Shown piece after piece: positions 1-5,195 of a DNA stretch of 25,037 bases; within the stretch, counting starts at the first letter, position 1, and each line of letters begins with the position of its first letter. This DNA is from a virus, in IMG/VR virus record IMGVR_UViG_3300018418_000126, positions 1-25,037 of that record; one strand, written 5' to 3'. Made by a program: the position numbers and the translations under genes. The notes under the pieces are model-generated. The model made no database searches. It saw nothing but the letters and a program-made list of their open reading frames with translations, and had not been told where the DNA came from.

Positions 1-339
1 CTTGAAGAACAGGAGAGACTTGTAGCAAGTGGTCGCTCACAGACTATGAAGTCTAAACATCTTATTCAAGACTCTGGTTATTCACATGCGGTGGATGTGG
101 TAGCTTATGATGGGTCAGATGTTGTGTGGGAAATTAATGTATATGACGATATTTGTGATGCTTTCAAACAGGCCGCTGAAGAGCTTGGAGTAGCGATCAA
201 GTGGGGTGCTGCTTGGTCAGAAGGCGATATCAGATCTTATTCTGGTACTGCTGAAGATGCTATGAATGCATACATAGATCTTCGTCGCAGTCAAGGTCGG
301 AGGCCTTTTATCGATGGGCCACACTTTGAACTTATGTGA
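1..339 (+). CDS. M15-family peptidase, probable endolysin (5' end outside window)
   Basis: The frame is open from base 1, so the N-terminus lies outside the window; the internal Met at 46 is not a likely start because conserved sequence (GRSQTM) runs through it. The visible part matches the M15_4 L-alanyl-D-glutamate / D-Ala-D-Ala peptidase fold: SKHL followed by SHAVDVV gives the HxxxxxxxxxxxD-type zinc ligand pair, and the C-terminal DGPHFEL supplies the third zinc ligand His. Such proteins cleave peptidoglycan cross-bridge or stem peptides and commonly serve as phage endolysins. No signal peptide can be judged because the start is missing. The insertion QDSGYS between the two zinc-ligand motifs is longer than in the shortest family members. 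It is followed by the tmRNA promoter. A second M15 domain in this window sits inside gp5. Alternative: a virion-associated peptidase. Confidence 0.88.
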   Translation, partial: LEEQERLVASGRSQTMKSKHLIQDSGYSHAVDVVAYDGSDVVWEINVYDDICDAFKQAAEELGVAIKWGAAWSEGDIRSYSGTAEDAMNAYIDLRRSQGRRPFIDGPHFELM

Positions 340-365
340 TATATTTGCAATACTTTAAAAAAGTG

Positions 366-394
366 TTGACATGTCGTAATAATTGTGGTATAAA
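366..394 (+). promoter_or_regulatory. Promoter for tmRNA (sigma70-type, overlapping a T4-late-type box)
   Basis: TTGACA at 366-371, a 17-base spacer and TATAAA at 389-394 form a near-consensus sigma70 promoter with predicted start near 401. The -10 is also the first part of TATAAATA (389-396), the exact T4 late promoter box, so the same site could be read by host RNA polymerase early and by the gp55/gp33-modified polymerase late. The dual use is inference. Confidence 0.8.
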
Positions 395-401
395 TAAATT
401 C

Positions 402-464
402 GTAATTGTTGATGCAATTCAAAACACATACTGGACTTGGGGGCAGTACCCAACGCCTCCACCA
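402..464 (+). ncRNA. ssrA: tmRNA acceptor piece
   Basis: Mature 3' end is CCA at 462-464, encoded in the DNA. T-arm is TTGGG / CCCAA with the 7-base loop GGCAGTA, the non-canonical T-loop style seen in alphaproteobacterial two-piece tmRNAs. CGCCTCC (454-460) forms the acceptor stem with the start of the coding piece. The 5' boundary is inferred from the promoter and was not seen directly. Confidence 0.85.
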
Positions 465-550
465 TAAATGCACTATGTCCTGCTGCATCAGGAAGTTATG
501 CAGAACATAGGTTGCCCACGATGGGACGCCGAAGTTAGTGCATTTTTGAT
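465..550 (+). other. ssrA: tmRNA intervening segment, removed during maturation
   Basis: AAATGCACTA (466-475) is perfectly complementary to TAGTGCATTT (536-545), so the segment folds back and places the CCA end beside the first G of the coding piece. Inside are CTATGT / ACATAG with CTGCAT / ATGCAG (partly competing with the outer stem), and the small hairpin CCCA-CGA-TGGG. The hairpins would present the two processing sites at 464/465 and 550/551. Confidence 0.8.
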
Positions 551-712
551 GGGGGCGAACTAGGATCGACAGGTGAGTAGAGATGAGTGGAGATTACCGT
601 GGTGGCTTACGATATTCGGCCAACTAAACTAAATGCAAACGATAATTTTGCACCTTCTGAGTTCGCTCTAGCAGCGTAACCACAGGGGGTTGGCCACTCA
701 CCTAGCAACAGA
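551..712 (+). ncRNA. ssrA: tmRNA coding (mRNA-like) piece
   Basis: Starts GGGGGCGAACTAGGATCGAC, the tmRNA 5' consensus (acceptor strand plus D-loop analogue). It contains the tag reading frame and the closing helices 618-624/689-695 and 571-578/696-703. GTGGT near 599-603 could pair with ACCAC at 679-683 as a pseudoknot. The 3' end is not fixed by the sequence; the helices end at 703 and a possible pairing to the acceptor piece ends at 711. Confidence 0.88.
635..679 (+). other. ssrA: tmRNA proteolysis-tag reading frame (ANDNFAPSEFALAA)
   Basis: GCA resume codon at 635, 14 sense codons, and TAA at 677-679. The peptide starts ANDN and ends in a hydrophobic ALAA, matching the alphaproteobacterial tag pattern (ANDN...A.A) recognised by ClpXP and SspB-type adaptors. 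The run TAAACTAAAT just before GCA resembles the A-rich resume-codon context of other tmRNAs. Confidence 0.92.
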
Positions 713-747
713 AGAAGTGGCGCTCATAATAAAAAGGAATAACAAAA

Positions 748-1101
748 ATGAGAAGTATTATTTTGTCAGGTGCATTTGCACTTGTATTGGCAAGTTCGGC
801 CGCAGCGATGGAACTTGGAAACGGTCTTTCATGGAACAATGAAGTGACAGCAGAAAGAAATTTGGAAACAGAAACAAATAGCTTTACATTTGAAACTGAT
901 GTTGCATGGGATTTTGGATTGGGCACTTTAGAAGTCGGCCCAAATGTATTTGATCTTGAAAATATTGAATGGACTTCAACAGAATATCAAGTAACTATGC
1001 CAGTCAAATTTCTTGATGGCGCAGAAGTTTTTACAAAAACATCTACCAATAGTGATTGGGAAATTGGTGACGTAACAATCGGCGCATCTTTCACATTCTA
1101 A
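748..1101 (+). CDS. Small secreted beta-rich protein with outer-membrane-type C-terminus
   Basis: 117 residues. The first 20 form a clear Sec signal peptide (MRSIILSGAFALVLASS, then AAA), with likely cleavage before MELG. The mature part of about 97 residues is made of alternating polar/hydrophobic stretches with many Thr, Glu and Phe. It ends GDVTIGASFTF, the terminal aromatic residue typical of the BAM recognition signal of outer-membrane beta barrels. It is too short for a usual 8-strand barrel, so it may be a periplasmic beta protein, an oligomeric barrel or a porin-like fragment. AAGGAAT at 734-740 is the ribosome site. It lies directly downstream of the tmRNA and may share its transcript. 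No phage family is recognised; a role at the host surface, such as superinfection exclusion, is only a guess. Confidence 0.78.
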   Translation: MRSIILSGAFALVLASSAAAMELGNGLSWNNEVTAERNLETETNSFTFETDVAWDFGLGTLEVGPNVFDLENIEWTSTEYQVTMPVKFLDGAEVFTKTSTNSDWEIGDVTIGASFTF

Positions 1102-1133
1102 ATATTTACAGGGTTGCTACTTAATAAGCACGC

Positions 1134-1160
1134 CTCCCCCCACGGTTAGGGGGAGATTTT
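1134..1160 (+). terminator. Hairpin terminator after the secreted protein gene
   Basis: CTCCCCC (1134-1140) pairs perfectly with GGGGGAG (1149-1155) around an 8-base loop and is followed by ATTTTA. The U tract is short, so termination may be partial. It would end transcripts from the tmRNA and the gene at 748. Confidence 0.65.
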
Positions 1161-1183
1161 ACACACAGACACAGGAGAAAAAA

Positions 1184-1405
1184 ATGTCTAATAAAAATCC
1201 TTTTGAAATTCGTTCCGAAATGCTTCAACTTGCCAAAGATTATATGGATCAGCAATATCACATGAATCGTGAGTTCGCGGAGAAAATGTATGAAGCAGGT
1301 AAAAGCTCTATGGAAGAGTGGCAAAAAGCCAATCAAATGTATTCAATGGATGAACTAATGGAAAAAGCAAAAGAAATGTATTCTTTTGTTTCTAAAAAAT
1401 ACTAG
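1184..1405 (+). CDS. Conserved-type small charged helical protein, function unknown
   Basis: 73 residues, predicted almost wholly alpha-helical. It starts MSNKNPFEIRSEMLQLAKDY and is rich in Met, Glu, Lys and Tyr, with no Cys and no membrane segment. The pattern (NPFEIR, then LAKDYMDQQYH) resembles short hypothetical proteins I associate with marine T4-like phages, but no function is known to me. CAGGAG at 1172-1177 is a good ribosome site. The gene is isolated: it follows the hairpin at 1134-1160 and precedes the inverted-repeat segment, so it probably has its own promoter or relies on read-through. Phasin-like helical proteins look superficially similar, but I would not assign that. Confidence 0.72.
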   Translation: MSNKNPFEIRSEMLQLAKDYMDQQYHMNREFAEKMYEAGKSSMEEWQKANQMYSMDELMEKAKEMYSFVSKKY

Positions 1406-1414
1406 CTGAAATGC

Positions 1415-1522
1415 GGATGTCGGATACAAGTAAATCATATATATTTTAGTGGTTATGAATTTCTAAGATTGAAATATCAATAAACGGAAAATATAATTGA
1501 ATAAAGCTTGTATCCAACATCT
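1415..1522. repeat. Long inverted repeat bracketing an AT-rich segment
   Basis: GATGTCGGATACAAG (1416-1430) and CTTGTATCCAACATC (1507-1521) are inverted complements with one mismatch in 15. A G-U pair extends them to 1415/1522. They enclose about 76 AT-rich bases containing a small hairpin (ATTGA-aata-TCAAT). It fills most of the gap between two genes and could be a structured RNA, a long-range stem in the mRNA leader of the next gene, or the remnant of an inserted element. Confidence 0.6.
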
Positions 1523-1542
1523 AAAAGTGAATAGAGGTAATA

Positions 1543-1830
1543 ATGCCATTATATACATTTAGATGTAAAAGTTGTAATCACGAATTTGAACATTCGTGTA
1601 AAATATCAGAGAGGGACGAAGCCCTACGTGGTTCTTGTCCGTCTTGCGTTCACCCCGAAAAATGTACATTAGAACAGATCATTACCAAAGTAAACATTGG
1701 TGATCCAACTGGTCGTGCAAAAGTTCCCCTTGAATTTAAAGAAAAAGTATTAGATAAGGTTGATGCTGTGCCAGGCGCTGCAAAACGTGAATCTAAATTT
1801 AATGTAGAGAGATCTGCCTCGGGGTATTAG
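1543..1830 (+). CDS. FmdB-like zinc ribbon protein
   Basis: 95 residues. The N-terminal 40 form a zinc ribbon of the FmdB/CxxC_CXXC_SSSS type: MPLYTFRCKSC gives Cys8 and Cys11, and GSCPSC gives Cys32 and Cys35. The remainder is a charged, probably flexible tail (PGAAKRESKFNVERSASGY). Bacterial FmdB proteins are described as putative regulators, and small FmdB-like proteins are common in T4-like marine phages, where their role is unknown; the ribbon may bind nucleic acid or a polymerase subunit. GAGGTAA at 1533-1539 is the ribosome site. The leader contains the 3' arm of the inverted repeat, so folding there could affect expression. Confidence 0.85.
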   Translation: MPLYTFRCKSCNHEFEHSCKISERDEALRGSCPSCVHPEKCTLEQIITKVNIGDPTGRAKVPLEFKEKVLDKVDAVPGAAKRESKFNVERSASGY

Positions 1831-1879
1831 ATATTTACAAGCTTACAATTAGTTTTCCCCCAACAATAGGAGTCTGATC

Positions 1880-2599
1880 GTGAGCAGAAGGTCTAAGAAA
1901 AATAGAAGTAGTAACAATAGATTAATTGGTTTAGATAGCAGGAGTACAGATTTAAAAAAAATTTTTCCAATGACACCAGCACAAGATAAAGTATTTTCTT
2001 CATTTGAACAAGGAAATCATTTATTCTTACATGGAGTTGCAGGCACAGGTAAAACTTTCGTTTCATTATATCTTGCATTGAATGAATTGCTTTCTAAAAG
2101 ATCGATGTATAGAGAAATACAGATAATCAGAAGTGTAGTTCCAACAAGAGATATGGGATTCTTGCCCGGCACAGAAAAACAGAAAACAGAATCATATGAA
2201 GCACCATATAAAACAATTGTAAACGAATTGTTTCAGTGTGGCACAGCATATGAAAGTTTAAGAAAAACCAATTTAATTAATTTTAGTTCTACATCATTTA
2301 TTCGTGGCCAAACATTTTACGATAGCATAATAATTGTTGATGAATGTCAAAATATGAACTTTCATGAACTAGATTCAGTAATTACTAGAATAGGAGATAA
2401 TTGTTTAATAATATTCTGTGGAGACTTTAGACAGTCTGACTTCAGATGGGAAGATGAGAAAAATGGCATCAAAGAATTTATGAAAATTATCAGAAAGATG
2501 TCACAGTTTTCATTCATAGAATTTGGCCAAGAGGACATTGTAAGGAGCGCACTAGTTAAAGATTACATTATAAATAAACTAGAACTAGGAATTGCGTAA
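1880..2599 (+). CDS. phoH: PhoH-like P-loop ATPase
   Basis: 239 residues with a GTG start chosen because TAGGAGT (1867-1873) lies 6 bases upstream and the next Met is inside the ATPase domain. Walker A is GVAGTGKT (52-59); Walker B is IIIVDECQN (about 150-158) with Asp154 and Glu155. GDFRQSD (181-187) is the downstream sensor-like motif, and RSVVPTRDMGFLPG (about 84-97) matches the family signature. PhoH proteins are predicted RNA/DNA helicase-like ATPases; in marine phages the gene is very common, and a phosphate-starvation role has been proposed but not shown. The first 30 residues are basic and low complexity. It is followed directly by the gene at 2600, suggesting an operon 1880-3597. Confidence 0.93.
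   Translation: MSRRSKKNRSSNNRLIGLDSRSTDLKKIFPMTPAQDKVFSSFEQGNHLFLHGVAGTGKTFVSLYLALNELLSKRSMYREIQIIRSVVPTRDMGFLPGTEKQKTESYEAPYKTIVNELFQCGTAYESLRKTNLINFSSTSFIRGQTFYDSIIIVDECQNMNFHELDSVITRIGDNCLIIFCGDFRQSDFRWEDEKNGIKEFMKIIRKMSQFSFIEFGQEDIVRSALVKDYIINKLELGIA
2569..2576 (+). promoter_or_regulatory. Possible late promoter box inside phoH
   Basis: TATAAATA, the T4 late consensus, lies 24 bases before the ATG at 2600. Three exact matches per strand are expected by chance in AT-rich DNA of this length, so position is the only support. Confidence 0.3.
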
Positions 2600-2923
2600 A
2601 TGTCAAATGTAATAGATGCAGCAGAGTATTTCAGTATTAAGAAAGAACAGGGCCTCCCAACACTGGAGTCGATCAAAGATTATATTGACTATGGAGATGA
2701 ATCAGATCAAATTTGTCAGCATGTTATGTTGGATTTAATCGAAACATTATCTGTAGAATATGAATTTGAAACACAGGATTTGAGGTTCTTAGATGAATTA
2801 GCTTTTCTGCATCTAATACTACAAGCAATTGTTGACAGACAATTAGATATTGATAATCCATTTATTGAAGAGATGAATGTAGCAATTAGTAATTTGAAAA
2901 GGGAACATAAGAAAGAAGTATAA
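2600..2923 (+). CDS. Acidic helical protein of unknown function
   Basis: 107 residues, acidic, predicted mostly alpha-helical, with a basic last segment (SNLKREHKKEV). There is no signal peptide and no membrane segment; it has one Cys. It begins one base after the PhoH stop and its last base overlaps the ATG of the nuclease gene (TAATG), so it is translationally coupled to both. I do not recognise the family. Its placement between a PhoH ATPase and a RecB-like nuclease suggests a small accessory protein in nucleic-acid metabolism, but this is context only. Confidence 0.8.
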   Translation: MSNVIDAAEYFSIKKEQGLPTLESIKDYIDYGDESDQICQHVMLDLIETLSVEYEFETQDLRFLDELAFLHLILQAIVDRQLDIDNPFIEEMNVAISNLKREHKKEV

Positions 2924-3597
2924 TGTTTAATCATGTTGATGTTGACTTACCGATTAATAAGCTTAGTCGAGTAAATGAAAATGGTAAAAGATGGTATCTA
3001 ACACCAGACGGAAATAAGTATCCATCTATAACAACAGTCCTTTCGTGGTTTTCTGCGAAAGGACTTATGGAATGGAGAAAAAGAGTTGGTGAAGAGGTTG
3101 CCAATAAAATCACTACTCAAGCTGCCCGAAGTGGAACTAGTGTTCATCAAATGGCAGAAGATCATCTAAACAATTTAGAATGGAAATCAAAAAAGACTAT
3201 GCCTAATGACATAGAAACTTTTTTGAAAATAAAACCTGTCTTAGATGAAAGAATTGATAATGTGTATGCACAGGAACATCCATTATATTCAGATCATTTA
3301 GGACTGGCTGGGACGGTTGACTGTGTTGCCGAATTTGATGGTAAACTATCCATAATTGACTTCAAGACTTCTAGGCAAAGCATGATTGGAGATAAATATG
3401 GTAAGTTAGAAAAATATTTTTGTCAGGCTTCTGGTTACGCAGTGATGTTTGAGGAGAGATATAAAATGCCCATAAATAATTTAGTCATTATTGCGGCGGT
3501 GGCAGACAAAGACGAACCAGAGGTTTTTGTGTCTAAACGAGATGTTCATATAAAAGAACTAATAAATATGACAGAAGAATATAAAAATAGGTTTTAG
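2923..3597 (+). CDS. Cas4/RecB-like PD-(D/E)XK exonuclease
   Basis: 224 residues. The nuclease core is clear: GTSVH with His75 (RecB-type His motif), GTVD with Asp133, IIDFKTS with Asp146 and Lys148 (DxK), and QASGYA with Gln168 and Tyr172 (QxxxY motif). The N-terminal PSITTVLSWF matches the start of phage exonucleases of this group. There is no Cys cluster, so it lacks the iron-sulfur site of true Cas4. Such enzymes are single-strand or end-processing exonucleases, probably in phage recombination or host DNA breakdown. The start overlaps the previous stop by one base. In the phoH operon. Confidence 0.88.
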   Translation: MFNHVDVDLPINKLSRVNENGKRWYLTPDGNKYPSITTVLSWFSAKGLMEWRKRVGEEVANKITTQAARSGTSVHQMAEDHLNNLEWKSKKTMPNDIETFLKIKPVLDERIDNVYAQEHPLYSDHLGLAGTVDCVAEFDGKLSIIDFKTSRQSMIGDKYGKLEKYFCQASGYAVMFEERYKMPINNLVIIAAVADKDEPEVFVSKRDVHIKELINMTEEYKNRF

Positions 3598-3607
3598 GAA
3601 AAAATAA

Positions 3608-4399
3608 ATGTCCAGAGTAGTTAGATTGGTTAGCGACAGAATTCCATTGGGAATTGAGCATCATCTTGGAGTTCTCTATGAGCCCCAATATGAGGATGGG
3701 GCCCCTTTTGTTTGGGGGAATTTTTATTTATTTGGTGTTACCAGATTGGATAAAAACACTGATGATCTTGAGATTGTTCCAGAAAAAACAGTTACTCTTA
3801 ATTCACAAATTAGAGAAAAGAGAGTGACACTCGCGCCTGGCCAGACTGTAAAGTTAAAAGTTAATAATTCTTCTGTAGGAATTGCTAGAGTTGCTTTACT
3901 CATAAGTGCTAGCACTAGTGATGGGAGTGTGGATATAATTTTTGATGATAAAAATAAAACAGTTGTTCATACAAACGAAACTTCATGGATGCAATATATT
4001 GATTTAACTCTGACGCCCGTAAAAGATTTTCCTACAGTTACATATTCCCTTTCGATAGATAGACAAATCGGAGAATGGGGATACAATTTAATTAATTCTA
4101 CAAGTCCATATCCAAAATTTCCATCATCTCCACAATTAGTTGCTCAATGGGATACTAAAAAATTTGAAAATGTGAGTTGTACTATAGTTTTTGGACAAAG
4201 ATTCGGAGAACGTCTGGGACAAACAAAAATTCATATCAATTCTATAGAAAGTAAATTTTTGATTTTGCCATATAGATGGAAAAATAGTGGATGTAGCAAA
4301 GCAGATATTGTATGTCATTTTGATGTATTGTCTGAAAATGGAGATGTTGCTAAATTTAAATGTAAAGAATTAGCAGGTATAGACGGCATAAGTTATTAA
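3608..4399 (+). CDS. Beta-rich protein of unknown function
   Basis: 263 residues, no signal peptide, no transmembrane segment, predicted mainly beta strands with polar loops and few charged helices. Notable stretches are IREKRVTLAPGQTVKLKVNN, typical of an Ig-like or jelly-roll sandwich, and FGQRFGERLGQ. Three Cys lie in the second half. The start follows AGGAAA at 3596-3601 by six bases. The gene lies between the nuclease and the membrane protein pair; on composition it could be a minor virion or decoration protein, but nothing in the sequence identifies it. Confidence that it is coding is high because of its length and consistent codon use. Confidence 0.8.
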   Translation: MSRVVRLVSDRIPLGIEHHLGVLYEPQYEDGAPFVWGNFYLFGVTRLDKNTDDLEIVPEKTVTLNSQIREKRVTLAPGQTVKLKVNNSSVGIARVALLISASTSDGSVDIIFDDKNKTVVHTNETSWMQYIDLTLTPVKDFPTVTYSLSIDRQIGEWGYNLINSTSPYPKFPSSPQLVAQWDTKKFENVSCTIVFGQRFGERLGQTKIHINSIESKFLILPYRWKNSGCSKADIVCHFDVLSENGDVAKFKCKELAGIDGISY

Positions 4400-4460
4400 A
4401 GCCGTATATTAATTACTATGTGAATTTGAAAAACAACTTAAAAACGAAAGGAGGTAATAC

Positions 4461-4691
4461 ATGGATATTATCAACAAAGTAAAAGGTTGGGCTGGCGCAC
4501 TAGCTGAATTAGGTATTAGTGTCGCCGCGCTTATGATTGTAGTAGAAGTACTAGGTTTAGGTGCAATCCCATTCTTTCCAGAAGTGAGTGTAGTAAGCAA
4601 TGTGAGTAATATGCTTGCTGTACTAGGCGCAGAAGGTCTTATGGGCTTGATTGCGATTTGGGTATTATGGGGAATTTGGAATCGCAAGTGA
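4461..4691 (+). CDS. Small two-helix membrane protein
   Basis: 76 residues. Short amphipathic N-terminus (MDIINKVKGWAG), transmembrane segment about 14-38 (ISVAALMIVVEVLGLGAIPF), a polar/PEVS turn, and a second segment about 50-72 ending LWGIWNRK. The ribosome site AAAGGAGGTAA is a near-perfect anti-SD match, so it is probably highly translated. The gene after it has the same SD and a similar layout (INKVKGW/VDKLKDW start, LWGIW/LWGVW end), suggesting distant paralogues. A holin, antiholin or inner-membrane takeover protein is possible from size and topology, but there is no diagnostic motif and the endolysin at 1-339 is 4 kb away. Confidence 0.8.
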   Translation: MDIINKVKGWAGALAELGISVAALMIVVEVLGLGAIPFFPEVSVVSNVSNMLAVLGAEGLMGLIAIWVLWGIWNRK

Positions 4692-4728
4692 TTCCAGACA
4701 ATTAACTGATTAACAGAAAGGAGGTCAT

Positions 4729-4902
4729 ATGGTCGATAAGTTAAAAGACTGGACTATGGCTAGAAAAAATGAAAGAACTACTTGGGATGGTATTCTTTTA
4801 GTAGTATTTGGAGTTTTATTGTTAATGGGAAGTCCATTAGTAAAACTCGCCGCATGGATAGCAATTCTTTGGGGCGTATGGACAATCTGGAAGTCAGAAT
4901 AA
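4729..4902 (+). CDS. Small membrane protein, 57 residues
   Basis: ATG at 4729 is preceded by AAAGGAGGT (4718-4726), the same strong ribosome site as the gene before it; stop TAA is at 4900-4902. The protein has a charged N-terminus (MVDKLKDWTMARKNERTTW), hydrophobic segments about 21-34 and 37-54 separated by SP, and ends WGVWTIWKSE. The two segments may be a helical hairpin or one long bent helix. Its end (ILWGVWTIW) mirrors the end of the neighbour at 4461 (VLWGIW), so the two may act together. Function unknown; holin-like size. Confidence 0.78.
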   Translation: MVDKLKDWTMARKNERTTWDGILLVVFGVLLLMGSPLVKLAAWIAILWGVWTIWKSE

Positions 4903-4906
4903 AGTC

Positions 4907-4935
4907 TTGACATAACTTGTATTATAGCGTATACT
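4907..4935 (+). promoter_or_regulatory. Promoter for 33-59
   Basis: TTGACA (4907-4912), 17 bases, TATACT (4930-4935). Predicted start is near 4942, in the loop or right arm of the palindrome. It belongs to the same TTGACAT-type series as the promoters before the tmRNA and gene 32. Confidence 0.82.
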
Positions 4936-4957
4936 GTAAAAATATACGCTATAATAC
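4919..4957. promoter_or_regulatory. Perfect 15-bp inverted repeat over the promoter (operator-like)
   Basis: GTATTATAGCGTATA (4919-4933) is repeated as its exact inverse TATACGCTATAATAC (4943-4957) with a 9-base spacer. The left arm covers most of the spacer and the -10, and the right arm covers the start site and leader just before the ribosome site AAAGGAG (4959-4965). It could be bound as DNA by a dimeric repressor or fold in RNA; since the left arm is upstream of the predicted start, a DNA operator is favoured. Confidence 0.65.
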
Positions 4958-4970
4958 GAAAGGAGATAGA

Positions 4971-5195
4971 ATGTTAAAATTAAAAAGTTCAAAAGAATTT
5001 TGTGATGAAATTGAAAAGAATGTAAGTGAAATGAAAATGTCTTACATCGAAACAATCACGCATTACTGCGAAACTAATAATTTAGAAGTTGAAAATGTGA
5101 CTCCACTTTTGAGTTCATTTATAAAAGAGAAAATCAAATACGAAGCAGAGGGTTTAAACTTAGTCAGAAAATCGACTCAGCGGCTACCTTTATGA
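4971..5195 (+). CDS. 33: gp33-like late-transcription coactivator
   Basis: 74 residues. It resembles T4-like gp33, which bridges RNA polymerase and the sliding clamp and, with sigma factor gp55, drives late transcription. Seen: SKEFCDEIEKNVSEMKMSYI, then a THYCETNNLE helix-turn segment (the pattern MSYxxAxxxYCExN recurs in marine T4-like gp33), then IKEKIKYEAEGLNLV. The in-frame ATG at 4917 is rejected because it lies in the promoter; ATG 4971 has AAAGGAGA five bases upstream. The stop overlaps the start of gene 59 (ATGA), so the two are coupled. Regulation appears to involve the palindrome over its promoter. Shorter than T4 gp33 (112 residues), as is usual in marine relatives. Confidence 0.8.
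   Translation: MLKLKSSKEFCDEIEKNVSEMKMSYIETITHYCETNNLEVENVTPLLSSFIKEKIKYEAEGLNLVRKSTQRLPL

Larger units (their letters stand above)
402..730 (+). ncRNA. ssrA: Circularly permuted (two-piece) tmRNA precursor
   Basis: tmRNA rescues stalled ribosomes by trans-translation. Gene order here is acceptor piece, intervening segment, coding piece, as in alphaproteobacteria. The acceptor piece ends in a T-arm (TTGGG 437-441, 7-base loop, CCCAA 449-453), acceptor strand CGCCTCC 454-460, discriminator A and CCA 462-464. The coding piece begins GGGGGCG at 551-557, which pairs with 454-460 over 7 bp (one G-U). A tag frame lies at 635-679. Helices GGCCAAC 618-624 with GTTGGCC 689-695, and AGGTGAGT 571-578 with ACTCACCT 696-703, enclose it. 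TTGTTG 406-411 may pair with CAACAG 706-711, bringing the outer ends together. The 5' end is set from the promoter; the 3' end is approximate. The gene sits among phage genes and has its own promoter. No smpB is visible here, so host SmpB would be needed. Confidence 0.94.

Noticed and set aside
46-48. Start of the M15 gene at ATG 46.
   Set aside because: Conserved family sequence continues upstream to base 1 and there is no ribosome site before it.
349-367. Small hairpin (AATACTTT / AAAGTGTT) after the M15 gene as a terminator.
   Set aside because: It is AT-only with one G-U pair, has no U tract, and overlaps the -35 of the tmRNA promoter.
4383-4405. ACGGC / GCCGT hairpin at the end of the 263-residue gene.
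   Set aside because: Five base pairs with a 13-base loop and no U tract; too weak.
4917-4970. Earlier in-frame ATG for gp33.
   Set aside because: It lies upstream of the predicted transcription start and within the palindrome; ATG 4971 has a proper ribosome site.
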